Assembly: GCF_007004725.1 (NCBI RefSeq)
Contig: NZ_ML660160.1
Span: forward strand, 62,001 to 126,000
Origin: Aliikangiella coralliicola
GTDB taxonomy: Bacteria > Pseudomonadota > Gammaproteobacteria > Enterobacterales > Kangiellaceae
Reading direction: 5' to 3'
DNA: 64,000 nt
A model generated the notes under the pieces. That model had not been told where the DNA came from. It searched no databases and saw only the letters and a list, made by a program, of their open reading frames with translations. Made by a program: the position numbers and the translations under genes. Position 1 is the stretch's first letter; each line of letters opens with the position of its first letter. This document shows, in pieces, positions 1 to 8,437 of this stretch.

Positions 1-1
1 T

Positions 2-1135
2 CGTCTTGATGCCGCATTAGATCAGCAAGGAACAGGAGTGGGCCTTGCTTTAGTCAAAGAAATAGTACAAAGAAATGATGGTGGAATAGCCGTTTCCAGC
101 AAGGTTAATGAAGGGTCTAAGTTTGTCGTTTTGCTGCCAAAGCCTGAAGCAGAGTATGTTGCTTTAGATGGTATTAAAGGCGCAATGAGTGCAAATACCA
201 AAAACCAGGTATCCACTATTACCAAGCTAACAGAAAGTCTGGATAAGATGAACTGGTCTTTTCACGATCTTAAAAACGGCAAACTGGAAAAAAATAAAGC
301 CAATGACGGACAACCTAAACTGTTGATTGTAGAAGATGATAGAGACATGAGCGCGTTCATCCTTGAGTCTTTTTCTAAGAGTTATTCTTGCTTTCAGGCA
401 TACAATGGTCAGGATGGGTTGTCCTTGGCCAGGGAGCTTTTGCCGGATTTAATTATTAGCGATGTGATGATGCCCAAGATGAGCGGGCAAAAAATGCTAA
501 AAGAGCTCAAAGCAGACCCCAGAATAAGTCATATCCCGGTTATTTTGGTCACTGCGGCCGGTGATCAACAGGCTCAGGATAAGGCTATTGCGGCCGGTGC
601 GATACATTACTTTAACAAGCCGTTTAATGAGTATGATATTGAAAAGGCGGTGAATGAAGCGCTTGATATTCAATCATTCGCGAAAGCGAAGGTTGAGCAA
701 TATCTCATTGAAAATAAGGCCATTAGTCAATCTGAGTTCCCATTTTTTGAACAAAAAGACATTAAGCTGATGAATGAGTTTGGCGAGCTTATTCAAAGTG
801 ATTATAAAGATCCCAAATTCACCAACCCTGTGGCAGACCTGGCGAGTCGAGTTTATATGGAACAAAGACGAGTGCGTCGTAAACTTGATTCTTTCCTTAG
901 TCATACACCAGCATTAGTATTACGTCGGCTCAGGCTGGAAAAAGGGCGTTTGTTAATCGAGCAAGGTTTAAAGTCCGGCGTTGTTTTTCAGAACATAGGC
1001 TTTTCTTCACAAGAGTATTTTATTCGATGTTTCAAAAGCGAGTATGGTCAGTCGCCATCTCAATACTATAAAGAGTATCGAAAAAATACTGTCACCACTG
1101 AAATCGACAGTTCAGATACCAATGTAGTTGGGTAG
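2..1135 (+). CDS. Hybrid histidine kinase / response regulator / AraC protein, C-terminal part
   Basis: The reading frame is open from base 2, so the gene starts to the left of the window and about 377 residues are visible. The first residues form the G2 box of a HATPase domain (GTGVGLALVKEIV), the end of a histidine kinase catalytic domain. After a linker of about 70 residues comes a receiver domain (in-window residues about 105-225) with the acidic pair ED-D, phospho-acceptor Asp154 in SDVMMP, and the conserved NKPF lysine. An AraC-type DNA-binding domain ends the protein (about 295-358, GFSSQEYFIRCFKSEYGQSP). Kinase, receiver and AraC domain in one chain is the one-protein architecture of hybrid two-component systems that couple sensing directly to transcription. 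The sensor part and the target are outside the window. Confidence 0.9.
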   Translation, partial: RLDAALDQQGTGVGLALVKEIVQRNDGGIAVSSKVNEGSKFVVLLPKPEAEYVALDGIKGAMSANTKNQVSTITKLTESLDKMNWSFHDLKNGKLEKNKANDGQPKLLIVEDDRDMSAFILESFSKSYSCFQAYNGQDGLSLARELLPDLIISDVMMPKMSGQKMLKELKADPRISHIPVILVTAAGDQQAQDKAIAAGAIHYFNKPFNEYDIEKAVNEALDIQSFAKAKVEQYLIENKAISQSEFPFFEQKDIKLMNEFGELIQSDYKDPKFTNPVADLASRVYMEQRRVRRKLDSFLSHTPALVLRRLRLEKGRLLIEQGLKSGVVFQNIGFSSQEYFIRCFKSEYGQSPSQYYKEYRKNTVTTEIDSSDTNVVG

Positions 1136-1569
1136 AAACTGGGAAGAAATTCCCTGTATTGATTTATTCATTCCATAATCCTGTTTACGCTTTTCCAGTT
1201 ATTCTTTGACAATTCTGGTGGCTCAGATTTGTAAATTTTAATTTTATTTCAAATTAATTATCTCACTTTGTTATTTCTTGGTTGTTGGTTTGGTTGAAAC
1301 TGACTGACAGCCACTGCGAAATACTTGGATTTCAGTGACATTATTGTTGGAAACAATCAGATTTATTTCCAACAAGGCAAAATTTATGGAAGTTTATACT
1401 TTCTAGCTCCAAGCCTGTGATCAGCGAATTTTTATTGAGCCAATCCGGTGAAATATCAAAAAGTTCACTTTGAGATAGATTAAAGGCAAAGATTGTGAAC
1501 ACTCACTTTAGAGGTAGAGATTCTTATTTTTATTTTGAAGCATGATATGCGGTAATAAGGGAAGCCAAA
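1136..1569. other. Intergenic region with an inverted repeat
   Basis: This stretch holds no convincing ORF. A small hairpin lies just after the preceding stop (GGGAA-GAAA-TTCCC near 1141-1154) without a T tract. A longer perfect inverted repeat is listed separately at 1344-1375. The 3' part should hold the promoter and ribosome-binding site of the small gene at 1570. Confidence 0.5.
1344..1375. repeat. Perfect 10-bp inverted repeat
   Basis: TTGTTGGAAA at 1344-1353 is the exact reverse complement of TTTCCAACAA at 1366-1375, with a 12-base loop. No T tract follows, so it is not a typical terminator. It could be an operator or an RNA hairpin in the leader of the gene at 1570. Confidence 0.5.
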
Positions 1570-1782
1570 ATGAAATTATTTGTAAGACCATTCAAGAGTA
1601 GCAGGTTATTGAGACAATGTTCGTGTCGTGTACAAGAGTCCGTTGAGTCTCAGGAAGAAGAAATTCTGGCGGAATCCACAGAAATGCCTTGTAAGATCTT
1701 TGGGTTGACTGAAGAAGAAAATGCACAACTTAATTTTATCTTAAATGACAATAAACGAGTTGGGCAGGAAAGAGCGCACTAA
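1570..1782 (+). CDS. Small hypothetical protein, 70 aa
   Basis: I do not recognise this protein. A start is supported by the sequence TAAGGGAAGCC just before the ATG, which gives a good ribosome-binding site. The N-terminus is basic (MKLFVRPFKSSRLLRQ) and includes a Cys-Ser-Cys; the middle is rich in glutamate (VESQEEEILAE) and the C-terminus is polar. There is no signal peptide with a proper hydrophobic core and no membrane segment. It stands alone between an upstream regulator and a convergent membrane-protein operon. A hairpin suitable as a terminator follows at 1812. A spurious ORF cannot be excluded. Confidence 0.45.
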   Translation: MKLFVRPFKSSRLLRQCSCRVQESVESQEEEILAESTEMPCKIFGLTEEENAQLNFILNDNKRVGQERAH

Positions 1783-1811
1783 GTCGTTAGTATTAAACAT
1801 TCAACAAGCTA

Positions 1812-1840
1812 CAAAACGAGTGCTTTCGCACTCCACATCT
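1812..1840. terminator. Hairpin terminator between convergent genes
   Basis: GAGTGC at 1818-1823 pairs with GCACTC at 1828-1833. On the minus strand this is a 6-bp stem closed by a GAAA tetraloop and followed by GTTTTG, placed to end the operon finishing at 1981. On the plus strand it is followed only by CACATCTTTT, so it may also serve the small gene at 1570. Confidence 0.5.
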
Positions 1841-1980
1841 TTTAAATACCTTTCGAGCAAAGCCTGATTCAACTACGTAAGCTGATTTTCAGGCTGCTCG
1901 AGTGAGAGTAAATAAACAACACTCTGATTTTCATAGGCTTTTCGAATTAAGCTCTGTAAGACTTTGGAACTGTTGAGAAA

Positions 1981-2631
1981 TTATTTACCATTTACAAATC
2001 GATGAAATCCAAACCAAACACTCCAGAGAAAAATCGTTAAACCAATAGCGGTAAATAGAGCGGGGGAGGGATTTTCGAAGGTGCTAATTGAGCCAGCATA
2101 TGACGCAATAGTGGCATAAGGTATTGTACTGAGCAGCCAAAGCAACAGAAATTTAATAAATGGCATGCGGGTCATGCCGGCCATACAAGCACTGACTTCA
2201 GGTAATATTGGGACTGCTCGGGAAAGTAAAATAACAACAGGGCCGTGGTTCTGAAAAGTTTCCATGGCTTTGTCCCGTTTATCTCGATCCTTGATAAGGA
2301 AGCTAACCAGCTTTTCGCCAAACTTAGCGCTTAAACCAAAGCCGCATATTCCCGCAAAAAAGAGTCCAATAATCGCAGAGATAGCACCAGCTGCAGGACC
2401 GAGAAAATATCCTCCCAGTATTATTACGGTAAGTGTAGGTACTGCCACAAACAAATCAGCGAACAGCAATGCGACTATGATGGCTGCGACATAAAGAGGA
2501 TCGGTGTTTTTTGCCTCCTCTAACCAGAATTTTATTTTTTCAACTGTAATAAGTCCTGTTGCTTTGAGAATAACGAAAGTGAGCGCAAAAAAAAGTGCTA
2601 ATGTAAACATAACTTTCAAAAGAGCCTTCAT
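1981..2631 (-). CDS. TVP38/DedA-like (VTT domain) integral membrane protein
   Basis: A protein of 216 aa with about five or six hydrophobic segments and a central VTT/SNARE-associated domain. The family signature is visible in PVVILLSRAVPILPEVSACMAGMTRMP: a hydrophobic run, then S-R-x-x-P and the glycine turn, and an upstream GYFLGPAAGAISA re-entrant segment. Relatives are inner-membrane proteins linked to lipid scrambling or membrane homeostasis; the substrate here is not known. An in-frame GTG lies one codon earlier, but the GGGAG ribosome-binding site is better spaced for the ATG at 2631. It is the last gene of a minus-strand operon, 15 bases after the DUF2141 gene. Confidence 0.85.
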   Translation of the reverse strand: MKALLKVMFTLALFFALTFVILKATGLITVEKIKFWLEEAKNTDPLYVAAIIVALLFADLFVAVPTLTVIILGGYFLGPAAGAISAIIGLFFAGICGFGLSAKFGEKLVSFLIKDRDKRDKAMETFQNHGPVVILLSRAVPILPEVSACMAGMTRMPFIKFLLLWLLSTIPYATIASYAGSISTFENPSPALFTAIGLTIFLWSVWFGFHRFVNGK

Positions 2632-2646
2632 CACTAGACTCCCTTT

Positions 2647-3087
2647 TTATGGATAAATAACAGAGATGTTAATCACATCTTCTGCCTCTGAAAGCTCAAG
2701 TTTTGATTTTTTAAAAGACGGTGGTCCAAAATTTAATTTCGCGCCATTAGAAAAACCAAGACCTTCAGCAGGGATAAATCCCGTCCAATTTTTTGAAACC
2801 TTGCCGTCCATATTTTCATCATGCAAAACCTTGATCGCAAATTCACTAATATCAACGTTAAAGATAAATTCAAGCGTTTTGTTTTCCGCAGGTTTATTTT
2901 GCGTGGAGACTGCCTTTGCGTGATTCTTTGGATAACCATCTTTTGAATATAACATGACCATAATATTACCTGGGCGTGTGACATCAATATCGCTGACACG
3001 TATAGTCAAATCTTTCGCTAATATCGGACTTGAAAGCATAGCAGTCATTAACCCTCCATAAATTGTTTTACGAATTCTAGGTTTCAT
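2647..3087 (-). CDS. DUF2141 domain exported protein
   Basis: The 146-aa product has a cleavable-looking signal peptide (basic start, then GGLMTAMLSSPILAKD with cleavage after ILA). The mature part matches the DUF2141 pattern: a beta-rich start (LTIRVSDIDVTRPGNIMVMLYS), then HDENMDGKVSKNWTGFIPAEGLGFSNGA and a GPPSF block. The family is periplasmic and of unknown function. A clear AAGGAG precedes the ATG by nine bases. The gene lies four bases after the SDR gene and 15 before the VTT membrane protein, so all three are probably cotranscribed. The grouping suggests a job in envelope or lipid metabolism, which is inference. Confidence 0.85.
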   Translation of the reverse strand: MKPRIRKTIYGGLMTAMLSSPILAKDLTIRVSDIDVTRPGNIMVMLYSKDGYPKNHAKAVSTQNKPAENKTLEFIFNVDISEFAIKVLHDENMDGKVSKNWTGFIPAEGLGFSNGAKLNFGPPSFKKSKLELSEAEDVINISVIYP

Positions 3088-3091
3088 ATTA

Positions 3092-3844
3092 TTAAACTCC
3101 TTTCATGATTTTGCGCGCAAGCCAGGGGACTGCTACCAGCAAAATACGTAGTAATTTTACTTTGCCAATATTTCCCACCTTTACTCCTTTTTCGATTTCC
3201 AAAAGGATATCTGTGGCAGCTTGTTGTGCGGAAATTTTGCCCTTGCCGCGCCCTGTGGTCATTGGGGTATCAACCAATGGTAAAAACATCTGCATTACAC
3301 GGATGTTGGTATGTTCAAGCTGATAGCTCAAACTTTGAGAAAATGTATTCATTGCGCCTTTGGTGGCGCAGTAAACAGCAGAACTTATTTTAGGTGCCAG
3401 CGCTAAACCTGAATTGATGTTGGCGATAACCGATTCTGTGTTACCATTTTTTAAAGCTGGTAATAGCAAATAAGTTAGTGAACAAACGGATGTAAAATTG
3501 AGGTTAATCTCACTGACAATGGATTCATAGGCAAAATCATTGTCTAAAAAAGTTGGAGTATGTTGGATAGCCGCATTATTAATAAGCGCATCAATTTTTG
3601 GATGCTCCTTCATAATCTGAGCTGCAAGCGTTTCATACACTTCTGGCTTTGAAAGATCTGCTGGAAAAGTTTTAATTCCGGGAAATTTTTCTAGAAGCTT
3701 TTTCAAGTTTTTTTCAGAACGAGCCACAACTATAATAGTATTATGTGGACTTAATAAACGTACCATCTGGTAGCCAATACCGGAAGTGCCGCCAGTAATC
3801 ACAATGGTTTTATTTTTAAGTTCCATAAAACGAGTAAAAAGCAT
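3092..3844 (-). CDS. Short-chain dehydrogenase/reductase, DltE-like
   Basis: A classical SDR of 250 aa. The nucleotide-binding motif is TGGTSGIG near residues 18-25, followed by an NNAA motif (INNAAIQH). The catalytic Ser region (INSGLA) and the YxxxK motif (YCATKGAMN) are intact, so it should be an active NAD(P)H oxidoreductase. The substrate cannot be read from sequence. The first ATG is at 3844; an internal ATG seven codons on (MELKNKTIVITGG) would also give a complete Rossmann fold. It is the first gene of the minus-strand SDR/DUF2141/VTT operon and is divergent from the Crp/Fnr regulator at 3928, which probably controls it. Confidence 0.88.
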   Translation of the reverse strand: MLFTRFMELKNKTIVITGGTSGIGYQMVRLLSPHNTIIVVARSEKNLKKLLEKFPGIKTFPADLSKPEVYETLAAQIMKEHPKIDALINNAAIQHTPTFLDNDFAYESIVSEINLNFTSVCSLTYLLLPALKNGNTESVIANINSGLALAPKISSAVYCATKGAMNTFSQSLSYQLEHTNIRVMQMFLPLVDTPMTTGRGKGKISAQQAATDILLEIEKGVKVGNIGKVKLLRILLVAVPWLARKIMKGV

Positions 3845-3899
3845 GTTTAGTTCTCATTGTATTTTTTATGAATTGTAAAACGTGGTTTTTTGTGTTGCG

Positions 3900-3913
3900 T
3901 TAACCTCGGTTAA
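3900..3913. promoter_or_regulatory. Near-perfect palindrome, candidate operator
   Basis: TTAACC-TC-GGTTAA lies in the 83-base divergent region between the SDR operon and the Crp/Fnr gene, 15 bases before the regulator's ATG. Six-base arms around a two-base centre suit a dimeric regulator. Binding by the adjacent regulator is inference. Confidence 0.45.
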
Positions 3914-3927
3914 AAATAGAGATAAAA

Positions 3928-4461
3928 ATGAATTTTGATAGCTTTATTCAAGAAAATGGAAAACAGGTAATTTTCAAAAAGCACGAACATGTCTTTATGC
4001 AGGGAGAAAGCAATGATAATTTCTACTTTTTACGGTCCGGCTTGCTAAAAGCCTATTATGTTCTCGAAGATGGAAGAGAAAGTGTTAAGTCTTTTATCCT
4101 TTCTGGAAATACAATTACGAGTCTGACAGCGGCCTACACAAAAGAGCAGTGTTCGTTCAGCCTTGTTGCTTTACAGGAGTCACAACTGATCGAAATACCC
4201 TTCGACTGTATTGAAGAAGCTACTCGTCGATCACATGACATGGCACGAAAGGTGATAGAGATTTTATTGAGTTTATCAATGAAAAAGGAACGGCGTGAAT
4301 ATGAGTTGTTATCTCTGCCTGCCGAAGAGCGTTACCGCCAGCTCTGCGAAACTTCACCACAGCTAATTGAGGCCGTCACTCAAAATGATATTGCTCGTTA
4401 TCTGGGGATTACTCCTGTTGCGCTTAGCCGAATTAAAAAGCGTTTACTCAATATGAATTGA
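3928..4461 (+). CDS. Crp/Fnr-family transcriptional regulator
   Basis: A protein of 177 aa with an N-terminal cyclic-nucleotide-binding-like beta roll (about residues 10-115; HVFMQGESNDNFYFLRSGLLKAYYVLEDGRE), a dimerisation helix and a C-terminal winged helix (QNDIARYLGITPVALSRIKKRL). It is shorter than Crp (about 210 aa). The phosphate-binding cassette residues of a true cAMP site are not evident, and no N-terminal iron-sulfur cysteines are present, so the effector is unknown. It resembles the small Crp/Fnr regulators that sit next to SDR or stress operons. It is divergent from the SDR operon, with a palindrome in between, and ends at a strong bidirectional terminator. Confidence 0.88.
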   Translation: MNFDSFIQENGKQVIFKKHEHVFMQGESNDNFYFLRSGLLKAYYVLEDGRESVKSFILSGNTITSLTAAYTKEQCSFSLVALQESQLIEIPFDCIEEATRRSHDMARKVIEILLSLSMKKERREYELLSLPAEERYRQLCETSPQLIEAVTQNDIARYLGITPVALSRIKKRLLNMN

Positions 4462-4468
4462 TGCAATT

Positions 4469-4506
4469 AAAAAAGGCCAGTAAGAAAGTTCTTACTGGCC
4501 TTTTTT
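4469..4506. terminator. Strong bidirectional rho-independent terminator
   Basis: A-rich sequence, then GGCCAGTAAGAA at 4475-4486, a two-base centre, TTCTTACTGGCC and a run of six T. The 12-bp GC-capped stem has A/T tracts on both sides. It lies eight bases after the Crp/Fnr stop and 18 bases from the convergent stop at 4524, so it serves both genes. Confidence 0.9.
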
Positions 4507-4523
4507 AGAATTAGCAAATTGAT

Positions 4524-5324
4524 TTATTTATCTTTCTTTGCTTTTTTGTCTTTCTTTTTATCTTTTTCTTGCGATGCTGCAGATTCAATGGCTTCTAATA
4601 CTTCTTCATTAATTGCTGGAATAGCTGCTATTGAGTCTTTATCTTCAACCTTTTCTGCTAGCTGGTTGTACTGCTCGTTAGCTAATTGATGCAATTCACG
4701 ATACTTGCCAATTTCTTCTGAAGCTTTTTCTAAGACTGCTTGAGTCTCTTTTAAATCTTGCTCAAATTTCTGCTTATCTTTACGTAAAGACCTGCTGTTT
4801 TCTTCAGCGCGCTTACGGTCATTCGCTTCGTCCATCTTCTCTTTTTTGAGCGCTTTCATTTTCTTTACCACGTTTTCAGGCGTATCAGCGAGAATCTTGG
4901 TAATTTGCTTAATTTCTTTTTGCTTATCTGTCAGTTGCGATTTCAGCTTTTTCAGTTCTTCTGCATTCGCAACTTTTCCAGCAGCGGTTTTGTCTTCGGC
5001 TGCCTGCTTGCCGTTTAGAGCTTGGTCTCTTTCGGCGATCAATTCTGCATTAGCTTGTTCACTCTGTGCCAGCTTCGCTTTTAATGCTTCAATCTCTGCG
5101 TCGGCTTTTGTACGAAATTCGCTGAGCTCGGTTTCGGCGACGTTAGCCTGGTTAATCGTTTTTGTAAGAGCTTTTTCTAGCTCTTCAGTGCTACAATCTT
5201 CTTTAAGATTGAGTGCTTTAGTCGCTGTTTGCATCAGTACCTGTTTACTGATTGCCAGCTCTTTCCACACTTTTAGCTGTAGTTCCAAATCGGGTTGTTC
5301 CAATTGATTCTCCTGTGGGGTCAT
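4524..5324 (-). CDS. Long coiled-coil protein with lysine-rich tail
   Basis: A 266-aa soluble protein made almost entirely of heptad-type alpha helix (Ala, Glu, Lys and Gln from about residue 50 to 225). There is no signal peptide, membrane segment or cysteine motif apart from a single Cys. It ends in a highly charged tail (EKDKKKDKKAKKDK). No enzymatic motif is visible and I do not recognise a family. Such proteins may be scaffolds or nucleic-acid- or envelope-associated structural proteins, but no function can be assigned. It is monocistronic, with a terminator right after its stop. The long antisense ORF within it is a composition artefact. Confidence 0.8.
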   Translation of the reverse strand: MTPQENQLEQPDLELQLKVWKELAISKQVLMQTATKALNLKEDCSTEELEKALTKTINQANVAETELSEFRTKADAEIEALKAKLAQSEQANAELIAERDQALNGKQAAEDKTAAGKVANAEELKKLKSQLTDKQKEIKQITKILADTPENVVKKMKALKKEKMDEANDRKRAEENSRSLRKDKQKFEQDLKETQAVLEKASEEIGKYRELHQLANEQYNQLAEKVEDKDSIAAIPAINEEVLEAIESAASQEKDKKKDKKAKKDK

Positions 5325-5700
5325 TTTTCCGCGCCGTATAATACTAAAGAATAGTGATAAAAATCTAGTAAATAAGGCAAATTACGGCGTTTTTCAAGGG
5401 ATTTTTTCATTCTTTTATCCTTCTTAAAGATTGATGGGGGTTTTGGGTTATATAAAGTTGGTTTTTATAGCCACCAATGACTAACGTCCAGCAGACTCCG
5501 AATACCAATTTATTCACCTGAAGGGCCTTAGACATGGCAATTTCTCTATTTTCAAGTTTGATCAGGATTCTTCTGAAATTAGGAACTCGGTGTTATTTTA
5601 ATGGCTTACTCAAGCTTTCTGACCAAGCTCTGAAACAGGCATATTCAAGTAATTGGAGTTAATTTGATTGAGTCTCTCATCACATCAATGCTTTATAGAG
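5325..5700. other. Intergenic region, 376 bases
   Basis: No ORF, RNA gene or clear terminator is visible. The right-hand side of the coiled-coil gene has an AT-rich stretch (TATTATAC on the minus strand, about 15 bases upstream of its ATG) that may be a -10 element; no good -35 was found. Confidence 0.4.
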
Positions 5701-7920
5701 TTATTGCACAGATAATGACTGATATAGTGTAAATAACTCCCGGGTTTCTAGCGGGATTGAGAACAGGTATCCTTGCACGAAATCGCAGTCTAGCTTTTTC
5801 AAATAATCTAACTGTGCCTGATTTTCGACGCCTTCGGCGATCACCTGGATAGAGAGTTGATGGGCCATCCGTATAATTGATTCAACAATGGTCTGGCTGT
5901 GCTTGTTGTTTGGAAGTTCGCTGATGAAGCTTCGATCTATTTTTAATATGTTTAATGGCAGTCGTTTTAAATAGCTCAGAGACGAGTAACCTGTGCCAAA
6001 GTCATCTAGTGATATTGAAACACCCAACGCCCTTAACGCTTCGAGTTGTTTGATAACGTCATCCATTTCTTCTACAAAAATACTTTCGGTTACTTCAATT
6101 TCTAATTGTGATGGATCGATTTTGAACTCTTGTAAGGTCGAGCGCACATCTTCGGTTAGATCTGAGTATTTAAACTGTTTGGGTGAAACATTAATTGATA
6201 TTTTTGTGTATATCCCGGCATTTCTGAGAATGCTGATTTGTTCGCAGGCTGATTTGAGTACCCACTTGCCGATATCTATGATGATCCCTGACTCTTCGGC
6301 AATCGAGATAAAGTCTGCCGGCGTTACCAAACCCTGAGTGGGGTGCATCCAACGGATTAGCGCTTCAATTCGATGTTCGGTTGATTTGCCTACGCTAATT
6401 TGCGGTTGATACAGTAGCTTAAACTCATTGTTGGCCAAAGCACTTTTCAAACCTTGCTCAATGTAGAGTTTCTGTTTTATGCGACGTTTACTGTAAGGGC
6501 TGGAGAATTGAAATTGATTTCTTCCCATCTCTTTTGCGTGATACATCGCATAGTCAGCGCTTTTGACCAACAATCTGGGTTTGATTCCGTGTTGTGGATA
6601 AACGGCGATACCGATACTGGCGCTAACATTCAGCGTGAAATCACTGAAAGATACATCGCGATATAAGTTGTCTTTTATTCTTTGCGCAATATTGGCCAGT
6701 GCTTGCTGATCTGAAAAATTACAGATGACTACTGCGAATTCATCGCCGCCTAAATGAGCCACATAGTCGCATTTCTTGAGGCATCTTTTTAAACGTGTGG
6801 CCACTGTATTTAGCAGAAAGTCGGCTTGCTTGGGACCAAGGTCATCATTAACCTGTTTAAAGTGGTCAAGGTCAAGATACATGAGTGCCAGGCTTTCACC
6901 GCTTTGCCGACAGTTATCAATTTCTTCAGCCAGTTTTTTCCAGAAACTTTGGCGATTGGGGAGATGTGTTGTCGGGTCTATTTGAGTGAGCTTCTCTATT
7001 TCAGATACTGAAAGCTTGATGCTGCTGATATCATTGGCAATACAGATGTACCTTGCTATTTGGTTGTCTTCATTAACTAGTGGAGCGATCATCAGGCGAA
7101 CCCACTTCTTCTCGGTATTGACATCAACCGTTTCAAATTCACCTTCCCACTGGTTGCCGCTTTTAATGACGCGATGTATTTCCGGATATTGCTTTTCGGC
7201 TTCCTTAATCCATTGATCAAGTAACGATTGACGTTTTAATTCTTCTTTGGCTGACAAAGAATAGATATCAATTAAGGCTTTATTATATAGTTCGACGTCA
7301 CCATCCTGTTTGCAGATCATTATCGCCGTGGTTTCTTCTTCAAGTTCTGAGCTGAGCTCATTGGACGAAGAGCTTGGGTTATAAATTTTTTCCAGTTGTT
7401 TCTGAAGTTCCCGTTGGTGTTGTTGGATGGAGTTTTCTAATTGCTCATTCTTTAAGGCAAGATTTCTAGCGTTTTGAAAAACTTTGTGTCGAATTTCGAA
7501 ATTGGTGGTTTCGTTCATCAACAATAAAATGGGCACTTTATTGGCGTTCATGGCGACGGCTTCAAGGTAGAGTTCGCTAAAATCGTTGACGGTTTCCGTC
7601 CATAACCCAGAGCGCAAGTTTTTGTTGGCATGTTCTGCCCATATTTGCTCTGCATCAAACAGGAAGTTTTCGATAAAAGGGAAACTCACTCCGAGATAAA
7701 ACTCGTGATATTCGGGTTTAATCGCACGGGTTTTCTTCTGGTAAAGCTCAATGAACCAATCGGGGGGCGTACCAATACTATTGAAGAAGCCCTGATCGGT
7801 CCAGCAAAACGCGGCAATATCCAACTGATTCAGGATGTTACTCGCTAATTCACCGGAGTCAGGGTTACCTTCGTTAGATTTTTTACTGCTAGAACTATCC
7901 TTATTAACTTGCTCTGCCAT
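5701..7920 (-). CDS. PAS-GGDEF-EAL cyclic-di-GMP enzyme
   Basis: A protein of about 739 aa with no membrane segment. An N-terminal region of about 180 residues has no recognised domain and ends in a short coiled coil. Then come a PAS-like domain (about 190-310), a GGDEF domain with intact GGDEF near 391 and LDLDHFKQVND, and an EAL domain with intact EAL near 518, EVTES, DDFGTGYSS, AEGVE and QGYLFS. Both synthesis and breakdown of c-di-GMP look possible. The inhibitory-site position five residues before GGDEF reads KKCD instead of RxxD. The start chosen (MAEQ) lies eight bases after the GTPase stop with a GGA ribosome-binding site; an ATG 12 codons earlier would overlap that gene. It is the last gene of the GTPase operon. 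Confidence 0.9.
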   Translation of the reverse strand: MAEQVNKDSSSSKKSNEGNPDSGELASNILNQLDIAAFCWTDQGFFNSIGTPPDWFIELYQKKTRAIKPEYHEFYLGVSFPFIENFLFDAEQIWAEHANKNLRSGLWTETVNDFSELYLEAVAMNANKVPILLLMNETTNFEIRHKVFQNARNLALKNEQLENSIQQHQRELQKQLEKIYNPSSSSNELSSELEEETTAIMICKQDGDVELYNKALIDIYSLSAKEELKRQSLLDQWIKEAEKQYPEIHRVIKSGNQWEGEFETVDVNTEKKWVRLMIAPLVNEDNQIARYICIANDISSIKLSVSEIEKLTQIDPTTHLPNRQSFWKKLAEEIDNCRQSGESLALMYLDLDHFKQVNDDLGPKQADFLLNTVATRLKRCLKKCDYVAHLGGDEFAVVICNFSDQQALANIAQRIKDNLYRDVSFSDFTLNVSASIGIAVYPQHGIKPRLLVKSADYAMYHAKEMGRNQFQFSSPYSKRRIKQKLYIEQGLKSALANNEFKLLYQPQISVGKSTEHRIEALIRWMHPTQGLVTPADFISIAEESGIIIDIGKWVLKSACEQISILRNAGIYTKISINVSPKQFKYSDLTEDVRSTLQEFKIDPSQLEIEVTESIFVEEMDDVIKQLEALRALGVSISLDDFGTGYSSLSYLKRLPLNILKIDRSFISELPNNKHSQTIVESIIRMAHQLSIQVIAEGVENQAQLDYLKKLDCDFVQGYLFSIPLETRELFTLYQSLSVQ

Positions 7921-7927
7921 AATTCGA

Positions 7928-8437
7928 TCATCCGTTAACCTGCGTATCAAGTACAAGTTCCGCTATCCGCCGAAAAGCCTTTTCCACGTTGCTTCCCGTT
8001 TTGGCGCTAGTATTGAAAATGTTGTTTGAATCAATATCTAAATGTATTAAATCATTTTCCGTTGGTTGCCATTTGGCAGCCAGATCACTTTTATTAATCA
8101 GAAGTAAAAACTGCGCGTTTGATAGTGTCAGCTCAACTTCGTGTTTAATTTGTTTTGCTACTTCTATTGTTTTTGGACGGGTGCTATCGGCGACGATGAT
8201 TACACCGCTTGCTCCCCTCAGGTAAGAAGGTTTAAATTCTGTAAAAACATCGACGCCTTCAATATCCCAAAGCATTAATTGAACCATCTTGTCCTTAACA
8301 CTGACTTGGCGCTTGTCTATTTTGACCCCAATGGTCGTGTGGTACTTTTCATCAAAAATGCTTTCAACAAACTGTCTGACCAAACTGGTTTTGCCAACTG
8401 CAAATGCGCCGACCATACAAATCTTTTTAGAGATCAT
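7928..8437 (-). CDS. Ras-superfamily small GTPase (bacterial Rab/Arf-like)
   Basis: A compact 169-aa GTPase with every G motif visible. G1 is GAFAVGKT at residues 10-17, the switch I threonine is in TTIGV (34-38), G3 is DIEG (58-61), G4 is NKSD (115-118) and G5 is SAK (144-146). The residue after DxxG, glutamine in Ras and Rab, is valine here, so intrinsic hydrolysis may be low or may depend on a partner. There is no lipidation motif at the C-terminus. Its start codon overlaps the stop of the upstream OmpA-like gene (ATGA), so the two are translationally coupled, and it is followed within eight bases by the PAS-GGDEF-EAL gene. This placement implies membrane-linked signalling, which is inference. 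Confidence 0.9.
   Translation of the reverse strand: MISKKICMVGAFAVGKTSLVRQFVESIFDEKYHTTIGVKIDKRQVSVKDKMVQLMLWDIEGVDVFTEFKPSYLRGASGVIIVADSTRPKTIEVAKQIKHEVELTLSNAQFLLLINKSDLAAKWQPTENDLIHLDIDSNNIFNTSAKTGSNVEKAFRRIAELVLDTQVNG

Noticed and set aside
4846-5307. 153-aa ORF antisense to the coiled-coil gene
   Set aside because: Ser/Phe/Ala-rich shadow produced by the Lys/Glu/Ala codon pattern of the real gene; no ribosome-binding site or family resemblance.
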